From the NCBI RefSeq assembly GCF_000805385.1, contig NZ_JTJW01000008.1, forward strand, positions 372,001 through 436,000: a DNA stretch of 64,000 bases. The letters run 5' to 3'. The stretch comes from Mycolicibacterium setense (GTDB lineage: Bacteria > Actinomycetota > Actinomycetes > Mycobacteriales > Mycobacteriaceae). Made by a program: the position numbers and the translations under genes. Every line of letters begins with the position of its first letter. The stretch's first letter is position 1. This document shows positions 50,721 through 58,846 of this stretch, in pieces. Under the pieces are notes generated by a model. The model had not been told where the DNA came from and did no database searches. It saw only the letters and a program-made list of their open reading frames with translations.

Positions 50721-52121
50721 CTAGGCGCCCTTGAGCCGCACCGCCAGGTAGTCCGACACCTTGTCCAGGGCGATGCGCTCCTGGGTCATGGCGTCACGCT
50801 CGCGGATGGTGACCGCGTTGTCCTCCAGGGTGTCGAAATCGACTGTCACGCAATACGGTGTGCCGATCTCGTCCTGGCGGCGGTAACGCCGGCCGATCGC
50901 GCCGGCGTCGTCGAACTCGACGTTCCAGTTCTTGCGCAGCTCGGCCGCCAGGTCGCGGGCCTTGGGTGACAGATCGGCATTGCGCGACAACGGCAGCACC
51001 GCGGCCTTGACCGGGGCCAGGCGCGGGTCGAGCTTGAGCACGGTGCGCTTGTCCACGCCGCCCTTGGCGTTGGGGGCTTCGTCCTCGGTGTAGGAGTCGA
51101 CCAAAAACGCCATCAGCGAGCGGGTCAGACCGGCTGCGGGCTCGATCACGTACGGCACGTAGCGGGTGTCGGCACCCTGATCGTAGAAGGACAGGTCGAC
51201 ACCGGAATGCTTTGCGTGCGTGGACAAGTCGAAGTTGGTGCGGTTGGCGACGCCTTCGAGCTCACCCCACGGGTTGCCGGCGAAGCCGAACTTGTACTCG
51301 ATGTCGACGGTGCCGTCGGAGTAGTGCGACAACTTCTCCTTCGGGTGGTCGTACAGCCGCAGGTTGTCCCGGTTGATGCCGAGGTCGACGTACCACTGCA
51401 GCCGCGTCTCGATCCAGTACTTGTGCCACTCGCCCGCGGTCGAGGGCTCGACGAAGAACTCCATCTCCATCTGCTCGAACTCGCGGGTGCGGAAGATGAA
51501 GTTGCCCGGCGTGATCTCGTTGCGGAAGCTCTTGCCGATCTGGCCGATGCCGAACGGCGGCTTCTTGCGCGCGGTGGTGACCACGTTGGCGAAGTTGACG
51601 AAGATGCCCTGGGCGGTCTCCGGGCGCAGGTAGTGCAGACCTTCCTCCGACTCGATCGGGCCGAGGTAGGTCTTGAGCATCATGTTGAAGTCACGCGGCT
51701 CGGTCCATTGCCCCTTGGTGCCGCAGTCGGGGCAGACGATCTCGTCCATGGGGACAGAGTCGGGATCGACTTCAACCCCATCCTTGGCCGCTTTCTTGGC
51801 CGCATAGCCTTCCTGCATGTGGTCCTGACGATGCCGCTTGTGGCAGTTCAGGCACTCCACCAGCGGATCGTTGAAGACCTCGACGTGGCCGGAGGCGACC
51901 CACACCTGGCGCGGCAGGATGATCGCGCTGTCCAGGCCGACGACGTCGTCGCGACCGGTGACCATGGACTTCCACCACTGGCGCTTGATGTTCTCCTTGA
52001 GCTCGACGCCGAGGGGCCCGTAGTCCCATGCGGATTTGGTGCCGCCGTAGATTTCTCCGGACTGATAGACCAGGCCGCGGCGTTTCGCCAGGTTCGCAAC
52101 GGTGTCGATGATGGATGCCAC
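50721..52121 (-). CDS. glyS: Glycine--tRNA ligase (alpha2 type)
   Basis: 466-residue class II synthetase. Motif 1 near WDYGPLGVELKENIK, motif 2 in GKSFRNEITPGNFIFRTREF, motif 3 in EPAAGLTRSLMAFLVDSY, an N-terminal zinc-type CLNCHKRH ... CPDCGTKG pair and a C-terminal anticodon-binding domain. It charges tRNA-Gly. No T-box leader is visible upstream. Divergent from smtB. Confidence 0.95.
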   Translation of the reverse strand: MASIIDTVANLAKRRGLVYQSGEIYGGTKSAWDYGPLGVELKENIKRQWWKSMVTGRDDVVGLDSAIILPRQVWVASGHVEVFNDPLVECLNCHKRHRQDHMQEGYAAKKAAKDGVEVDPDSVPMDEIVCPDCGTKGQWTEPRDFNMMLKTYLGPIESEEGLHYLRPETAQGIFVNFANVVTTARKKPPFGIGQIGKSFRNEITPGNFIFRTREFEQMEMEFFVEPSTAGEWHKYWIETRLQWYVDLGINRDNLRLYDHPKEKLSHYSDGTVDIEYKFGFAGNPWGELEGVANRTNFDLSTHAKHSGVDLSFYDQGADTRYVPYVIEPAAGLTRSLMAFLVDSYTEDEAPNAKGGVDKRTVLKLDPRLAPVKAAVLPLSRNADLSPKARDLAAELRKNWNVEFDDAGAIGRRYRRQDEIGTPYCVTVDFDTLEDNAVTIRERDAMTQERIALDKVSDYLAVRLKGA

Positions 52122-52182
52122 GGTGCATCAGAGTAGCGACCAGCTCGCCGCGGGCGATAATCCGGCGCGACCGCGGGAACGG

Positions 52183-52210
52183 TTGACATGCAATATCGCG
52201 CATGTATTCT
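52183..52210 (+). promoter_or_regulatory. smtB-zur promoter with SmtB-type operator in the spacer
   Basis: TTGACA (52183-52188) and TATTCT (52205-52210), 16-bp spacing, form a near-consensus sigma-A promoter. ACATGC (52186-52191) and GCATGT (52200-52205) make a perfect 6-bp dyad that spans the spacer and both boxes, so a bound SmtB dimer would block polymerase. The start codon is 8 nt past the -10, so the transcript is leaderless or nearly so. Confidence 0.65.
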
Positions 52211-52216
52211 GACCCG

Positions 52217-52237
52217 TAATGGAAACGATTTCCAATA
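52217..52237. promoter_or_regulatory. Zur/Fur-box-like palindrome across the smtB start codon
   Basis: TAATGGAAA-CGA-TTTCCAATA, 9-nt arms with one mismatch, covers the ATG at 52219. Its AT-rich GGAAA/TTTCC dyad resembles mycobacterial Zur boxes (consensus of the TGAAAATnATTTTCA type, from memory). Zur is encoded in the same operon. Confidence 0.5.
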
Positions 52238-52587
52238 TCACGGTAAGTCAACACGACGACGCACGCGAGCACAGCGCTGCCCCGGCGTCGGAAATGCCGT
52301 CGCGTGAGGTGCTGGACACCGCGGGCGAACTGCTGCGTGCGCTGGCCGCCCCACTGCGGATTGCCATCGTCCTGCAGCTGCAACAGTCCCAACGCTGCGT
52401 GCACGAGCTGGTCGACGCACTCGCCGTGCCGCAGCCGCTGGTGAGCCAACACCTGCGAATTCTCAAACAGGCCGGGGTGGTCGCCAGCGAACGCGCGGGA
52501 CGCGAGGTGCTCTACCGCCTCGTCGATCATCACCTGGCCCACATCGTCGCCGACGCGGTCGCCCACGCCAGCGAGGAAGACCGGTGA
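52219..52587 (+). CDS. smtB: SmtB, ArsR-family zinc-responsive repressor
   Basis: 122 residues with the ArsR winged-helix (CVHELVDALAVPQPLVSQHL) and a C-terminal alpha-5 metal site in exact DxHx10HxxE form (DHH ... HASE), so zinc should release it from DNA. In M. tuberculosis smtB and zur form one operon repressed by SmtB when zinc is low. The zur start overlaps its stop by 4 nt. Confidence 0.93.
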   Translation: METISNITVSQHDDAREHSAAPASEMPSREVLDTAGELLRALAAPLRIAIVLQLQQSQRCVHELVDALAVPQPLVSQHLRILKQAGVVASERAGREVLYRLVDHHLAHIVADAVAHASEEDR

Positions 52588-52982
52588 CGGGCGCGGTCCG
52601 ATCCACCCGCCAACGTGCGGCCATCGCCGACCTGCTGAATGAGACCGAAGGATTCCGCTCAGCTCAGGAACTGCACGACGAGCTGCGCCGCCGCGGCCAG
52701 GGCATCGGCCTGACCACGGTGTACCGCACCCTGCAGGCCATGGCCACCAGCGGCAGCGTCGACACATTGCGCACCGACACGGGTGAATCGGTCTACCGAC
52801 GGTGCTCGGAGGACCATCACCACCATCTGGTGTGCCGGGCCTGTGGTGCGACCGTCGAGATCACCGGCGGCCAGGTCGAGACCTGGGCCTCCGACGTGGC
52901 GCGCGAACACGGCTTCTCCGACGTCAGCCACACCATCGAGATCTTCGGGACGTGCGGCGAGTGCAACGACGGGGTCAACTGA
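52584..52982 (+). CDS. zur: Zur (FurB), zinc uptake regulator
   Basis: 132-residue Fur-family repressor: N-terminal winged helix (SAQELHDELRRRGQGIGLTTVYRTL), then the metal region with EDHHHHLVCRACG and GTCGECND (two CxxC pairs for structural zinc). With zinc bound it represses uptake and ribosomal-protein paralogue genes. GTG start overlaps smtB. It converges with the Nudix gene (8-bp overlap). Confidence 0.93.
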   Translation: MTGAVRSTRQRAAIADLLNETEGFRSAQELHDELRRRGQGIGLTTVYRTLQAMATSGSVDTLRTDTGESVYRRCSEDHHHHLVCRACGATVEITGGQVETWASDVAREHGFSDVSHTIEIFGTCGECNDGVN

Positions 52983-53382
52983 CCCGATCGCGCGCCAACG
53001 CGAGCACGGTGTCGCGGGTCAGTGGCGCGAGTTCGACGTCGCCGGGCGCAGCGAGGTCGATCCACATCATCTCGGCGATCTCGGCCTGCGGCTGCGGCTC
53101 ACCGTCCACCCTCACCAGATAGAGCCAGGCATCGACGGAGTGGCCGGGTTCATTGGCCGCCGGCGCACTGTGGCGGCCGAGCACCTCGGCTTCGGACAGC
53201 GCGAACCCGACCCCGAGTTCCTCACGAACCTCGCGGGCCAGCGCCTCGATGGGCTGCTCCCCCGGCTCGATCTTTCCGCCCGGTTGCATGAACGCCGTCG
53301 TGCCGCGCTTGCGGACCAGGAGCAAGCGATCGTGCTCATCGAGCACAACGGCGGCGACGATCCGGATGACACGTGTGGTCAC
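52975..53382 (-). CDS. Nudix hydrolase (MutT-like)
   Basis: 135 residues with an intact Nudix box, GGKIEPGEQPIEALAREVRE followed by ELGV (GX5EX7REUXEEXGU). Hydrolyses a nucleoside diphosphate linked to another moiety; substrate not predictable. Start overlaps the end of the upstream 148-aa gene by 4 nt. Confidence 0.9.
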   Translation of the reverse strand: MTTRVIRIVAAVVLDEHDRLLLVRKRGTTAFMQPGGKIEPGEQPIEALAREVREELGVGFALSEAEVLGRHSAPAANEPGHSVDAWLYLVRVDGEPQPQAEIAEMMWIDLAAPGDVELAPLTRDTVLALARDRVS

Positions 53383-53825
53383 GACATCAGGTCCCGGCGC
53401 ACATCGGCACCGGTGGCCAGCACCATGAGGATCAGCGTGCGCAGGGCGTCGTCGGTCAGCCCGGCGGCGGGAAAGTTGTAGCGCAGCATCACGTCGGCGA
53501 CCTTCTTGGCCGGGCGTTTACGCGCGGCGCCTTTGGGTGTCGCGCCGTTGGTGGGTACCTCGACCAACTTTTCCACCAGCACCACCGTGCCCAGCATGGT
53601 CTTGCTCGCATGGTCGGAAACCCGGTCGCGAATCTTGTTGTTCAGCGGCAGATCCCAGGCCAGCGGCTGCGTCAGCGACACCATCTCCAGGTCCTCGGCG
53701 ATGGCCACCACCCGCACCGAGGCCACGGAACCGTCGACCGTCACGGTCAGCGCGTCGTCCTCCTCTTCGACGACGGACATCACCTCGCCGAGCACCGAGG
53801 ACAACCGCTGTAGAAGGTTGGGCAT
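53379..53825 (-). CDS. Conserved hypothetical (Rv2360c-like)
   Basis: 148 residues, mixed alpha/beta, no signal or membrane helix; a basic Lys/Arg-rich stretch (KGAARKRPAKKVAD) sits mid-protein. It occupies the slot of Rv2360c between the Nudix gene and uppS, 1 bp from uppS. Its fold has some look of type III secretion chaperone-like YbjN proteins (VSLTQPLAWDLP), which is uncertain. Function unknown. Confidence 0.65.
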   Translation of the reverse strand: MPNLLQRLSSVLGEVMSVVEEEDDALTVTVDGSVASVRVVAIAEDLEMVSLTQPLAWDLPLNNKIRDRVSDHASKTMLGTVVLVEKLVEVPTNGATPKGAARKRPAKKVADVMLRYNFPAAGLTDDALRTLILMVLATGADVRRDLMS

Positions 53826-53826
53826 G

Positions 53827-54720
53827 TCAGGCCCTACCGAAGCGACGGTTGCGGTTCACGTATTCCTCGCAGGCCGCCCACAGATCGCGCCGGTCGTAAT
53901 CCGGCCAGAGTTTGTCCTGGAACACGAACTCGGCGTAAGCCGACTGCCACAGCAGGAAGTTGCTGGCCCGCTGCTCCCCCGATGTTCGGATGAACAGGTC
54001 CACGTCGGGGATGTCGGGGCGGTGCAGATGCTTGGCGAAGGACGCCTCACTGATGCGGTTCGGCTTGATCTTGCCCTCGACCGCTTCGGCGGCCAGTGCC
54101 TGCGCCGCCTCGACGAGTTCGGTACGGCCGCCGTAGTTGACGCAGTAGTTGACGGTGATGACGTCGTTGCCGACGGTCATCTGCTCGGCGATGTCGAACT
54201 CCTTGATGACGCTGCGCCACATCTTGGGCCGTGACCCGACCCATCGCATGTTCACGCCCATGGCGTTCAGATTCTCCCGCCGGCGGCGCACCACCTCGCG
54301 GTTGAACCCCATCAGGAACCGGACTTCCTCGGTGCTGCGCTTCCAGTTCTCGGTGGAGAACGCGTAGACGCTCAGGTGCTTGATTCCCAGTTCGATGGCA
54401 CCGCAGGTGATGTCGATCAACACCGCCTCGCCCATCTTGTGTCCCTCGGTGCGGCCCAGGCCGCGCTGGGTGGCCCAGCGGCCGTTGCCGTCCATCACCA
54501 CGGCGACGTGATTGGGGACCTGATCGGCCGGGATCCGCGGCGCGACGGCCTTGGAAGTGTGCTGCGGCGGGCGGGCGAAGCGGCCGTTGGTACCGGCCGG
54601 GATCTCCGGGAAGACGACGGGCCAGGTCGAGGTGTCCGGGAAGACCGGGTAGTCCTCAGGCGCCGGGGGCAGCTGTGGGTAGGTCGACTTGCCCCGCTTC
54701 CCGTCCTTCGTCAATGCCAT
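53827..54720 (-). CDS. uppS: Decaprenyl diphosphate synthase (cis-prenyltransferase)
   Basis: 297 residues. The cis-prenyltransferase signature VVMDGNGRWATQRGLGR (catalytic Asp) lies near 78, plus VYAFSTENWKRS and the C-terminal DLFIRTSGEQRASNFLLWQ. It corresponds to Rv2361c, which elongates to decaprenyl diphosphate, the carrier for arabinan, mycolate and peptidoglycan assembly. The N-terminal ~70 residues are a Pro-rich extension. The 5' end overlaps recO by 65 bp. Confidence 0.93.
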   Translation of the reverse strand: MALTKDGKRGKSTYPQLPPAPEDYPVFPDTSTWPVVFPEIPAGTNGRFARPPQHTSKAVAPRIPADQVPNHVAVVMDGNGRWATQRGLGRTEGHKMGEAVLIDITCGAIELGIKHLSVYAFSTENWKRSTEEVRFLMGFNREVVRRRRENLNAMGVNMRWVGSRPKMWRSVIKEFDIAEQMTVGNDVITVNYCVNYGGRTELVEAAQALAAEAVEGKIKPNRISEASFAKHLHRPDIPDVDLFIRTSGEQRASNFLLWQSAYAEFVFQDKLWPDYDRRDLWAACEEYVNRNRRFGRA

Positions 54721-55510
54721 GGTCCATATCCTGCCTGACCAGCGTCGCGCGCTGTTCGGCGACTGTCCGATCGATCCGGTACACCCGCTCGACCAGAGGC
54801 AATGTCCGCAGCTGACGCTCCAGGTGCCATTGCAGATGTGCCGCGATCAGCCCACTGGCCTGGCTGCGATGCCCCGATGAGGATGCCTCGGCGTACTCCC
54901 AGTCACCCTCGTGCAGCGCCGACATCAGCTCCAGAACAGGCTGCGGCGGGGTGCTGGATCCGCTGGGCCGACAGTGCACGCACACACTGCCGCCTGCGGC
55001 GACGTGGAATGCCCGGTGCGGACCCGGCGAGGCGCAGCGGGCGCACTCGGTCAGCGCCGGCGCCCACCCGGCGATCGTCATCGCCCGCAACAGATAGGAA
55101 TCCAGCACCAGTTCTCGGGCCCGGCGGCCGTCGGCGACAGCCCGCAAAGCGGCCACCGTGAGCCTGTGCAGGTCGGGCATCGGTGCGTGCTCCTCGCCGG
55201 CCAGGCGCTCGGCCGTCTCCAACATCGCGCACGCGCTGGTGTAGCGGCCGTAGTCACTGACGATGTCGGCGGCGAACGCGTCGATGGCCTGAACCTGGGT
55301 GACGATGTCGAGGTTGCGCCCCGGATGCAGCTGCACGTCGATGTGGGCAAACGGTTCCAGCCGTGCACCGAACTTGCTGCGGGTACGCCGAACCCCCTTG
55401 GCCACCGCGCGCACCAAACCATGGTCGCGGGTGAGCAGGGTGACAATCCGGTCGGCCTCGCCGAGCTTGTGCTGGCGCAGCACCACCGCCCGGTCCCGGT
55501 ACAGCCGCAT
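54656..55510 (-). CDS. recO: DNA repair protein RecO
   Basis: 284 residues: N-terminal OB fold (YRDRAVVLRQHKLGEADRIV), helical middle, and a zinc-type CARC ... CVHC pair near 177 and 200. RecO loads RecA on SSB-coated gaps in the RecFOR pathway. ATG 55510 starts the OB fold; the frame is open to 55693. The 65-bp overlap with uppS means a coupled unit. It is divergent from amiA2. Confidence 0.93.
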   Translation of the reverse strand: MRLYRDRAVVLRQHKLGEADRIVTLLTRDHGLVRAVAKGVRRTRSKFGARLEPFAHIDVQLHPGRNLDIVTQVQAIDAFAADIVSDYGRYTSACAMLETAERLAGEEHAPMPDLHRLTVAALRAVADGRRARELVLDSYLLRAMTIAGWAPALTECARCASPGPHRAFHVAAGGSVCVHCRPSGSSTPPQPVLELMSALHEGDWEYAEASSSGHRSQASGLIAAHLQWHLERQLRTLPLVERVYRIDRTVAEQRATLVRQDMDHGIDEGREAGQVDLPTAAPGA

Positions 55511-55573
55511 CGTGACAGTGTCGCACCATGGCGTGACAGGTTCCGTTATGCACCGCCGATATCCTCGAAAGTG

Positions 55574-57070
55574 ATGGCCAAATCCGCGACTTCCGACTCG
55601 ACATCGCCCCCGTTCCCCACCCTGACCAACCAGCTTTACCAACTTGCCAGCGGCGCAGTCACTTCTGACGAACTGGTACGCCGGTCCCTGCACGCCATCA
55701 CCGCGAGCCAGTCCACCCTCAACGCCTTCCGCGTCGTACTCACCGAGCAGGCACTGGCCGACGCCGCGAAGGCCGACACGGCTCGCGCAGCCGGCAAACA
55801 GCTCCCACTGTTGGGAATTCCGATCGCGGTCAAGGACGACGTCGACATCGCCGGGGTACCCACCCGATTCGGAATCGACGGCGACGTACGCGTCGCCACC
55901 GCCGACGCGGAGGTGGTGCGTCGACTACGGGCCGCCGGCGCGGTGATCGTCGGCAAAACCAACACCTGCGAACTCGGACAGTGGCCGTTCACCGGAGGGC
56001 CGGGCTTCGGACACACCCGCAACCCGTGGTCGCGCAAGCACAGCCCGGGCGGATCCTCCGGCGGCAGCGCCGCCGCCGTGGCCGCGGGCCTGGTGACCGC
56101 GGCCATCGGATCCGACGGCGCGGGCAGTGTCCGCATCCCCGCGGCGTGGACGCATCTGGTCGGCATCAAGCCGCAGCGCGGACGCATCTCCACCTGGCCG
56201 CTGCCCGAGGCGTTCAACGGCATCACCGTCAACGGTGTGCTGGCCCGCACCGTCACCGACGCGGCCCTGGTACTCGACGCCGCATCCGGCAACACCGAAG
56301 GCGACCTGCACCGCCCGGCACCGATCCAAGCCGCCGAGTACGTCGGCCGCGCCCCGGGACCGTTGCGGGTGGCCATGTCGACGAAGTTCCCGTTCACCGG
56401 TTTCCCGGCCAAACTGCACCCCGAGATCCGTGACGCGCTGCAGACCATCGCCGATCAGCTCGGGCATCTGGGCCACACGGTGGTGGCCAAGGATCCCAAC
56501 TACAGCCTGCGGATGTCGTGGGACTTTCTGGCCCGCTCCACCGCGGGCCTGCTGGACTGGGCCGACCGGCTCGGCGATGTGCCCTTCGACGAACGCACCA
56601 TGGCCAACATGAGAATCGGCCGGCTGCTGTCACAGGACGTGCTTCGCAAGGCCCGTGCGCACGAGGCCGCCGTACAGCGCCGCATGTCCTGGATTTTCAA
56701 TCTCGTCGACGTCATCGTCGCCCCCACCACAGCCCAACCTCCGCCGCTCACACACGAATTCGATCGGCGCGGGTGGTCGGCCACCGAACGCAGCTCGATC
56801 GCCGCGTGCCCGGTGACGTGGCCGTGGAACCTGCTGGGGTGGCCGGCGATCAATGTGCCGGCAGGCTTCACCTCCGACGGGCTGCCGATCGGCGTTCAGC
56901 TGATGGGCCCCGCCGACAGTGAGCCGCTGCTGATCTCGCTGGCCGCCGAGTTGGAGGCGATCACCGGTTGGGCCGCCAAGCAGCCCGAGGTCTGGTGGAC
57001 CGCCCCGTCGCAGACCGACGCATCCCAGGCGGCAGCCGCGATCAACGCGCTGGACCGGAAGGCAGGCTAG
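55574..57070 (+). CDS. amiA2: Amidase (amidase-signature family)
   Basis: 498 residues with the Ser-cisSer-Lys triad region: Lys in IAVKDDVD, GGSSGGSAAAVAAG and GSDGAGSVRIPA. Corresponds to AmiA2 (Rv2363) by position. It hydrolyses an amide to a carboxylate and ammonia; the in vivo substrate is unknown. ATG 55574 starts the conserved part. The frame is open far upstream, opposite recO, but that part is spurious. Confidence 0.9.
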   Translation: MAKSATSDSTSPPFPTLTNQLYQLASGAVTSDELVRRSLHAITASQSTLNAFRVVLTEQALADAAKADTARAAGKQLPLLGIPIAVKDDVDIAGVPTRFGIDGDVRVATADAEVVRRLRAAGAVIVGKTNTCELGQWPFTGGPGFGHTRNPWSRKHSPGGSSGGSAAAVAAGLVTAAIGSDGAGSVRIPAAWTHLVGIKPQRGRISTWPLPEAFNGITVNGVLARTVTDAALVLDAASGNTEGDLHRPAPIQAAEYVGRAPGPLRVAMSTKFPFTGFPAKLHPEIRDALQTIADQLGHLGHTVVAKDPNYSLRMSWDFLARSTAGLLDWADRLGDVPFDERTMANMRIGRLLSQDVLRKARAHEAAVQRRMSWIFNLVDVIVAPTTAQPPPLTHEFDRRGWSATERSSIAACPVTWPWNLLGWPAINVPAGFTSDGLPIGVQLMGPADSEPLLISLAAELEAITGWAAKQPEVWWTAPSQTDASQAAAAINALDRKAG

Positions 57071-57088
57071 AAGCCGAGGCGGCCCAAG
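57068..57088 (-). pseudogene. Degenerate copy of the era 3' end
   Basis: On the minus strand this segment encodes LGRLGF-stop, exactly the last six residues of Era, and the DNA matches the true era end at 57550-57570 in 17 of 21 positions. A weaker match (CCAGTT region) extends about 30 bp further. The first base overlaps the amiA2 stop. It looks like a relic left when the small gene between them was inserted or duplicated. Confidence 0.7.
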
Positions 57089-57167
57089 GAAATTGCCGAT
57101 CCGACTCCAGTTGTCGGCCCGTTAAGATTTTGCGGGCGATCGAATCTGCGCAAAGGGGATGCCGCAC

Positions 57168-57530
57168 ATGAGCTATCAGGATCCGTATGGTCGGCAGCAA
57201 CCTCCCCCACACCCGTCCGTAGCGCCGCCTCCGCCAGGACGCGGTTATCCACCGATCGGTGGCTACCCGCCCGCGCAGCCTTACGCCGCACCGCGGCAAC
57301 CTCTGCACTACGCTCCACCCACCCCGCCGCAACCGGCCGGCGAGCGGAACGACGGCAACTCGTGGGGTTGGCAGATTACGGAGGCCCTGTTGGATCTCGC
57401 CAGCGGCTCATCGTCACACGGCCTGGGCAACAGCTCACGGGACCGCGTCAAGACAGTCCTGGTGATATTCGGCATAGCGATTGCCGGAATCGCACTGCTG
57501 GTCACGGTTGCTGTGTTGATGAGCAAGTAG
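57168..57530 (+). CDS. Proline-rich small membrane protein
   Basis: 120 residues: a Pro/Tyr/Gln-rich cytoplasmic-type N-terminus (about 1-60) and one C-terminal transmembrane helix (TVLVIFGIAIAGIALLVTVAVL). AAAGGGG sits 9 nt before ATG 57168; an ATG at 57159 is too close to it. Unrelated genes usually flank era here, and a relic of era's 3' end lies on its left, so this is a candidate recent insertion. Function unknown. Confidence 0.65.
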   Translation: MSYQDPYGRQQPPPHPSVAPPPPGRGYPPIGGYPPAQPYAAPRQPLHYAPPTPPQPAGERNDGNSWGWQITEALLDLASGSSSHGLGNSSRDRVKTVLVIFGIAIAGIALLVTVAVLMSK

Positions 57531-57549
57531 CGCTAACTCTCGGCGTCCG

Positions 57550-58458
57550 TCAGAACCCGAGGCGGCCCAGCTGCTTGGGATCACGCTGCCAGTTCTTGGC
57601 GATCTTGACCCGCAGCTCGAGATAAACCTTTGTGCCGAGCAGCTTTTCGATCTGGGTGCGGGCGGCGGTGCCCACCTCGCGCAGCCGCGCGCCGCCCTTG
57701 CCGATCACGATGCCCTTCTGGCTGTCGCGCTCGACGTAGAGGATGGCGTGCACGTCGATGAGGGGGTTGTCGGCGTCGCGCCCCGGCCGTTCCTCGACCT
57801 CTTCGATGACCACCGCCAGTGAGTGCGGCAGCTCGTCGCGCACACCTTCCAGGGCGGCCTCGCGGATGAGCTCGGCCATCAGCACTTCCTCGGGCTCGTC
57901 GGTCAGCTCACCGTCGGGGTAATACGCCGGCCCCTCAGGCAGTTTCGAGACCAGGACATCGGTGAGCACGTCGAGTTGTTCGTTGGCCGTGGCCGAGACC
58001 GGCACGATCTCGGCATCGGGTCCGAGCAGTTCGCTGACGGCCATCAGTTGCTCGGCGACCCTGTCCTTGGGCACCTTGTCGATCTTGGTGACGACGGCGA
58101 TCAGCGTGGTTCTGGGCGCCACCGCACGGATCTGCTGATAGATCCAGCGATCACCGGGACCGATGCGCTCATCGGCGGGGATGCACAGCCCGATCACGTC
58201 CACCTCGGAATAGGTGTCCTTGACCAGGTCGTTGAGCCGCTGCCCCAGCAGGGTGCGGGGGCGGTGCAGACCGGGTGTGTCGACCAGGATGATCTGGAAG
58301 TCCTCGCGGTGCACGATGCCGCGGATGGTGTGCCGCGTGGTCTGCGGGCGGTTCGAGGTGATCGCCACCTTCTGGCCCACCAGAGCGTTGGTCAGCGTCG
58401 ACTTGCCGGTGTTGGGCCTGCCGACGAAACACACGAAGCCGGAACGGAACTCACTCAT
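57550..58458 (-). CDS. era: GTPase Era
   Basis: 302 residues. GTPase motifs G1 GRPNTGKST, G2 TTRHTIRG, G3 DTPGLH, G4 TKID and G5 SATAN; C-terminal KH domain with GIVIGKGGARLREVG. It binds 16S rRNA and the 30S subunit during maturation. ATG 58458 has GAGGAGAACC upstream; a longer frame to 58521 is not conserved. It follows the cytidine-deaminase-like gene by 70 bp. Confidence 0.96.
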   Translation of the reverse strand: MSEFRSGFVCFVGRPNTGKSTLTNALVGQKVAITSNRPQTTRHTIRGIVHREDFQIILVDTPGLHRPRTLLGQRLNDLVKDTYSEVDVIGLCIPADERIGPGDRWIYQQIRAVAPRTTLIAVVTKIDKVPKDRVAEQLMAVSELLGPDAEIVPVSATANEQLDVLTDVLVSKLPEGPAYYPDGELTDEPEEVLMAELIREAALEGVRDELPHSLAVVIEEVEERPGRDADNPLIDVHAILYVERDSQKGIVIGKGGARLREVGTAARTQIEKLLGTKVYLELRVKIAKNWQRDPKQLGRLGF

Positions 58459-58528
58459 CGGTTCTCCTCGAGCGTGCATACAGATCGCGAAATCCGCTGA
58501 ATCGACGATCTCAGCGCACACTCGACGG

Positions 58529-58846
58529 TCATGACGGATTTCCTGCGCGGTCTGTGACGATCACCGCGGCATCGGCAGACAATTCGCGCACCGCCGCGAC
58601 GCCTGCGTCGTCGGCGGCACCGCCGACCAGCACTGCGGCCTCGAGCCCGGTGGCACCACTGGACACCGCGGCGGCCACCGCCGCCTGCAGCGCGGTCAGC
58701 TGCAGCGCCGCCAGCTTCACCGGAGCGCCGGCGTAGGTGCGTCCGTCCTGGTCTCGCACCGCCGCACCCGAGGACGCCTCGGCCCGGCCCATCGCGCCGC
58801 GCGCCAGCACCACGAGCTTGTTGTCTTCCGCGTCGAGTTCAGTCAT
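58529..58846 (-). CDS. Cytidine-deaminase-like conserved protein (Rv2365c-like)
   Basis: 105 residues with the fold outline of small cytidine-deaminase-like proteins (KLVVLARGAMGRAEASSGAAV, KLAALQLTALQAAVAAAVS) but without HxE and PCxxC zinc motifs, so it is probably not a deaminase. It matches Rv2365c by position between era and the CorC gene. Its start overlaps the CorC-type gene by 8 nt. Confidence 0.7.
   Translation of the reverse strand: MTELDAEDNKLVVLARGAMGRAEASSGAAVRDQDGRTYAGAPVKLAALQLTALQAAVAAAVSSGATGLEAAVLVGGAADDAGVAAVRELSADAAVIVTDRAGNPS

Noticed and set aside
52122..52218. T-box or other riboswitch before glyS
   Set aside because: The glyS leader lies here on the minus strand but shows no specifier, antiterminator or conserved T-box element; actinobacterial glyS usually lacks one.
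54911..55573. N-terminal extension of amiA2 by 221 codons
   Set aside because: It runs opposite recO and has no amidase similarity; ATG 55574 starts the family region.
57159..57167. Alternative ATG three codons earlier for the Pro-rich membrane gene
   Set aside because: AAAGGGG would be one nt away, too close for initiation; ATG 57168 gives 9-nt spacing.
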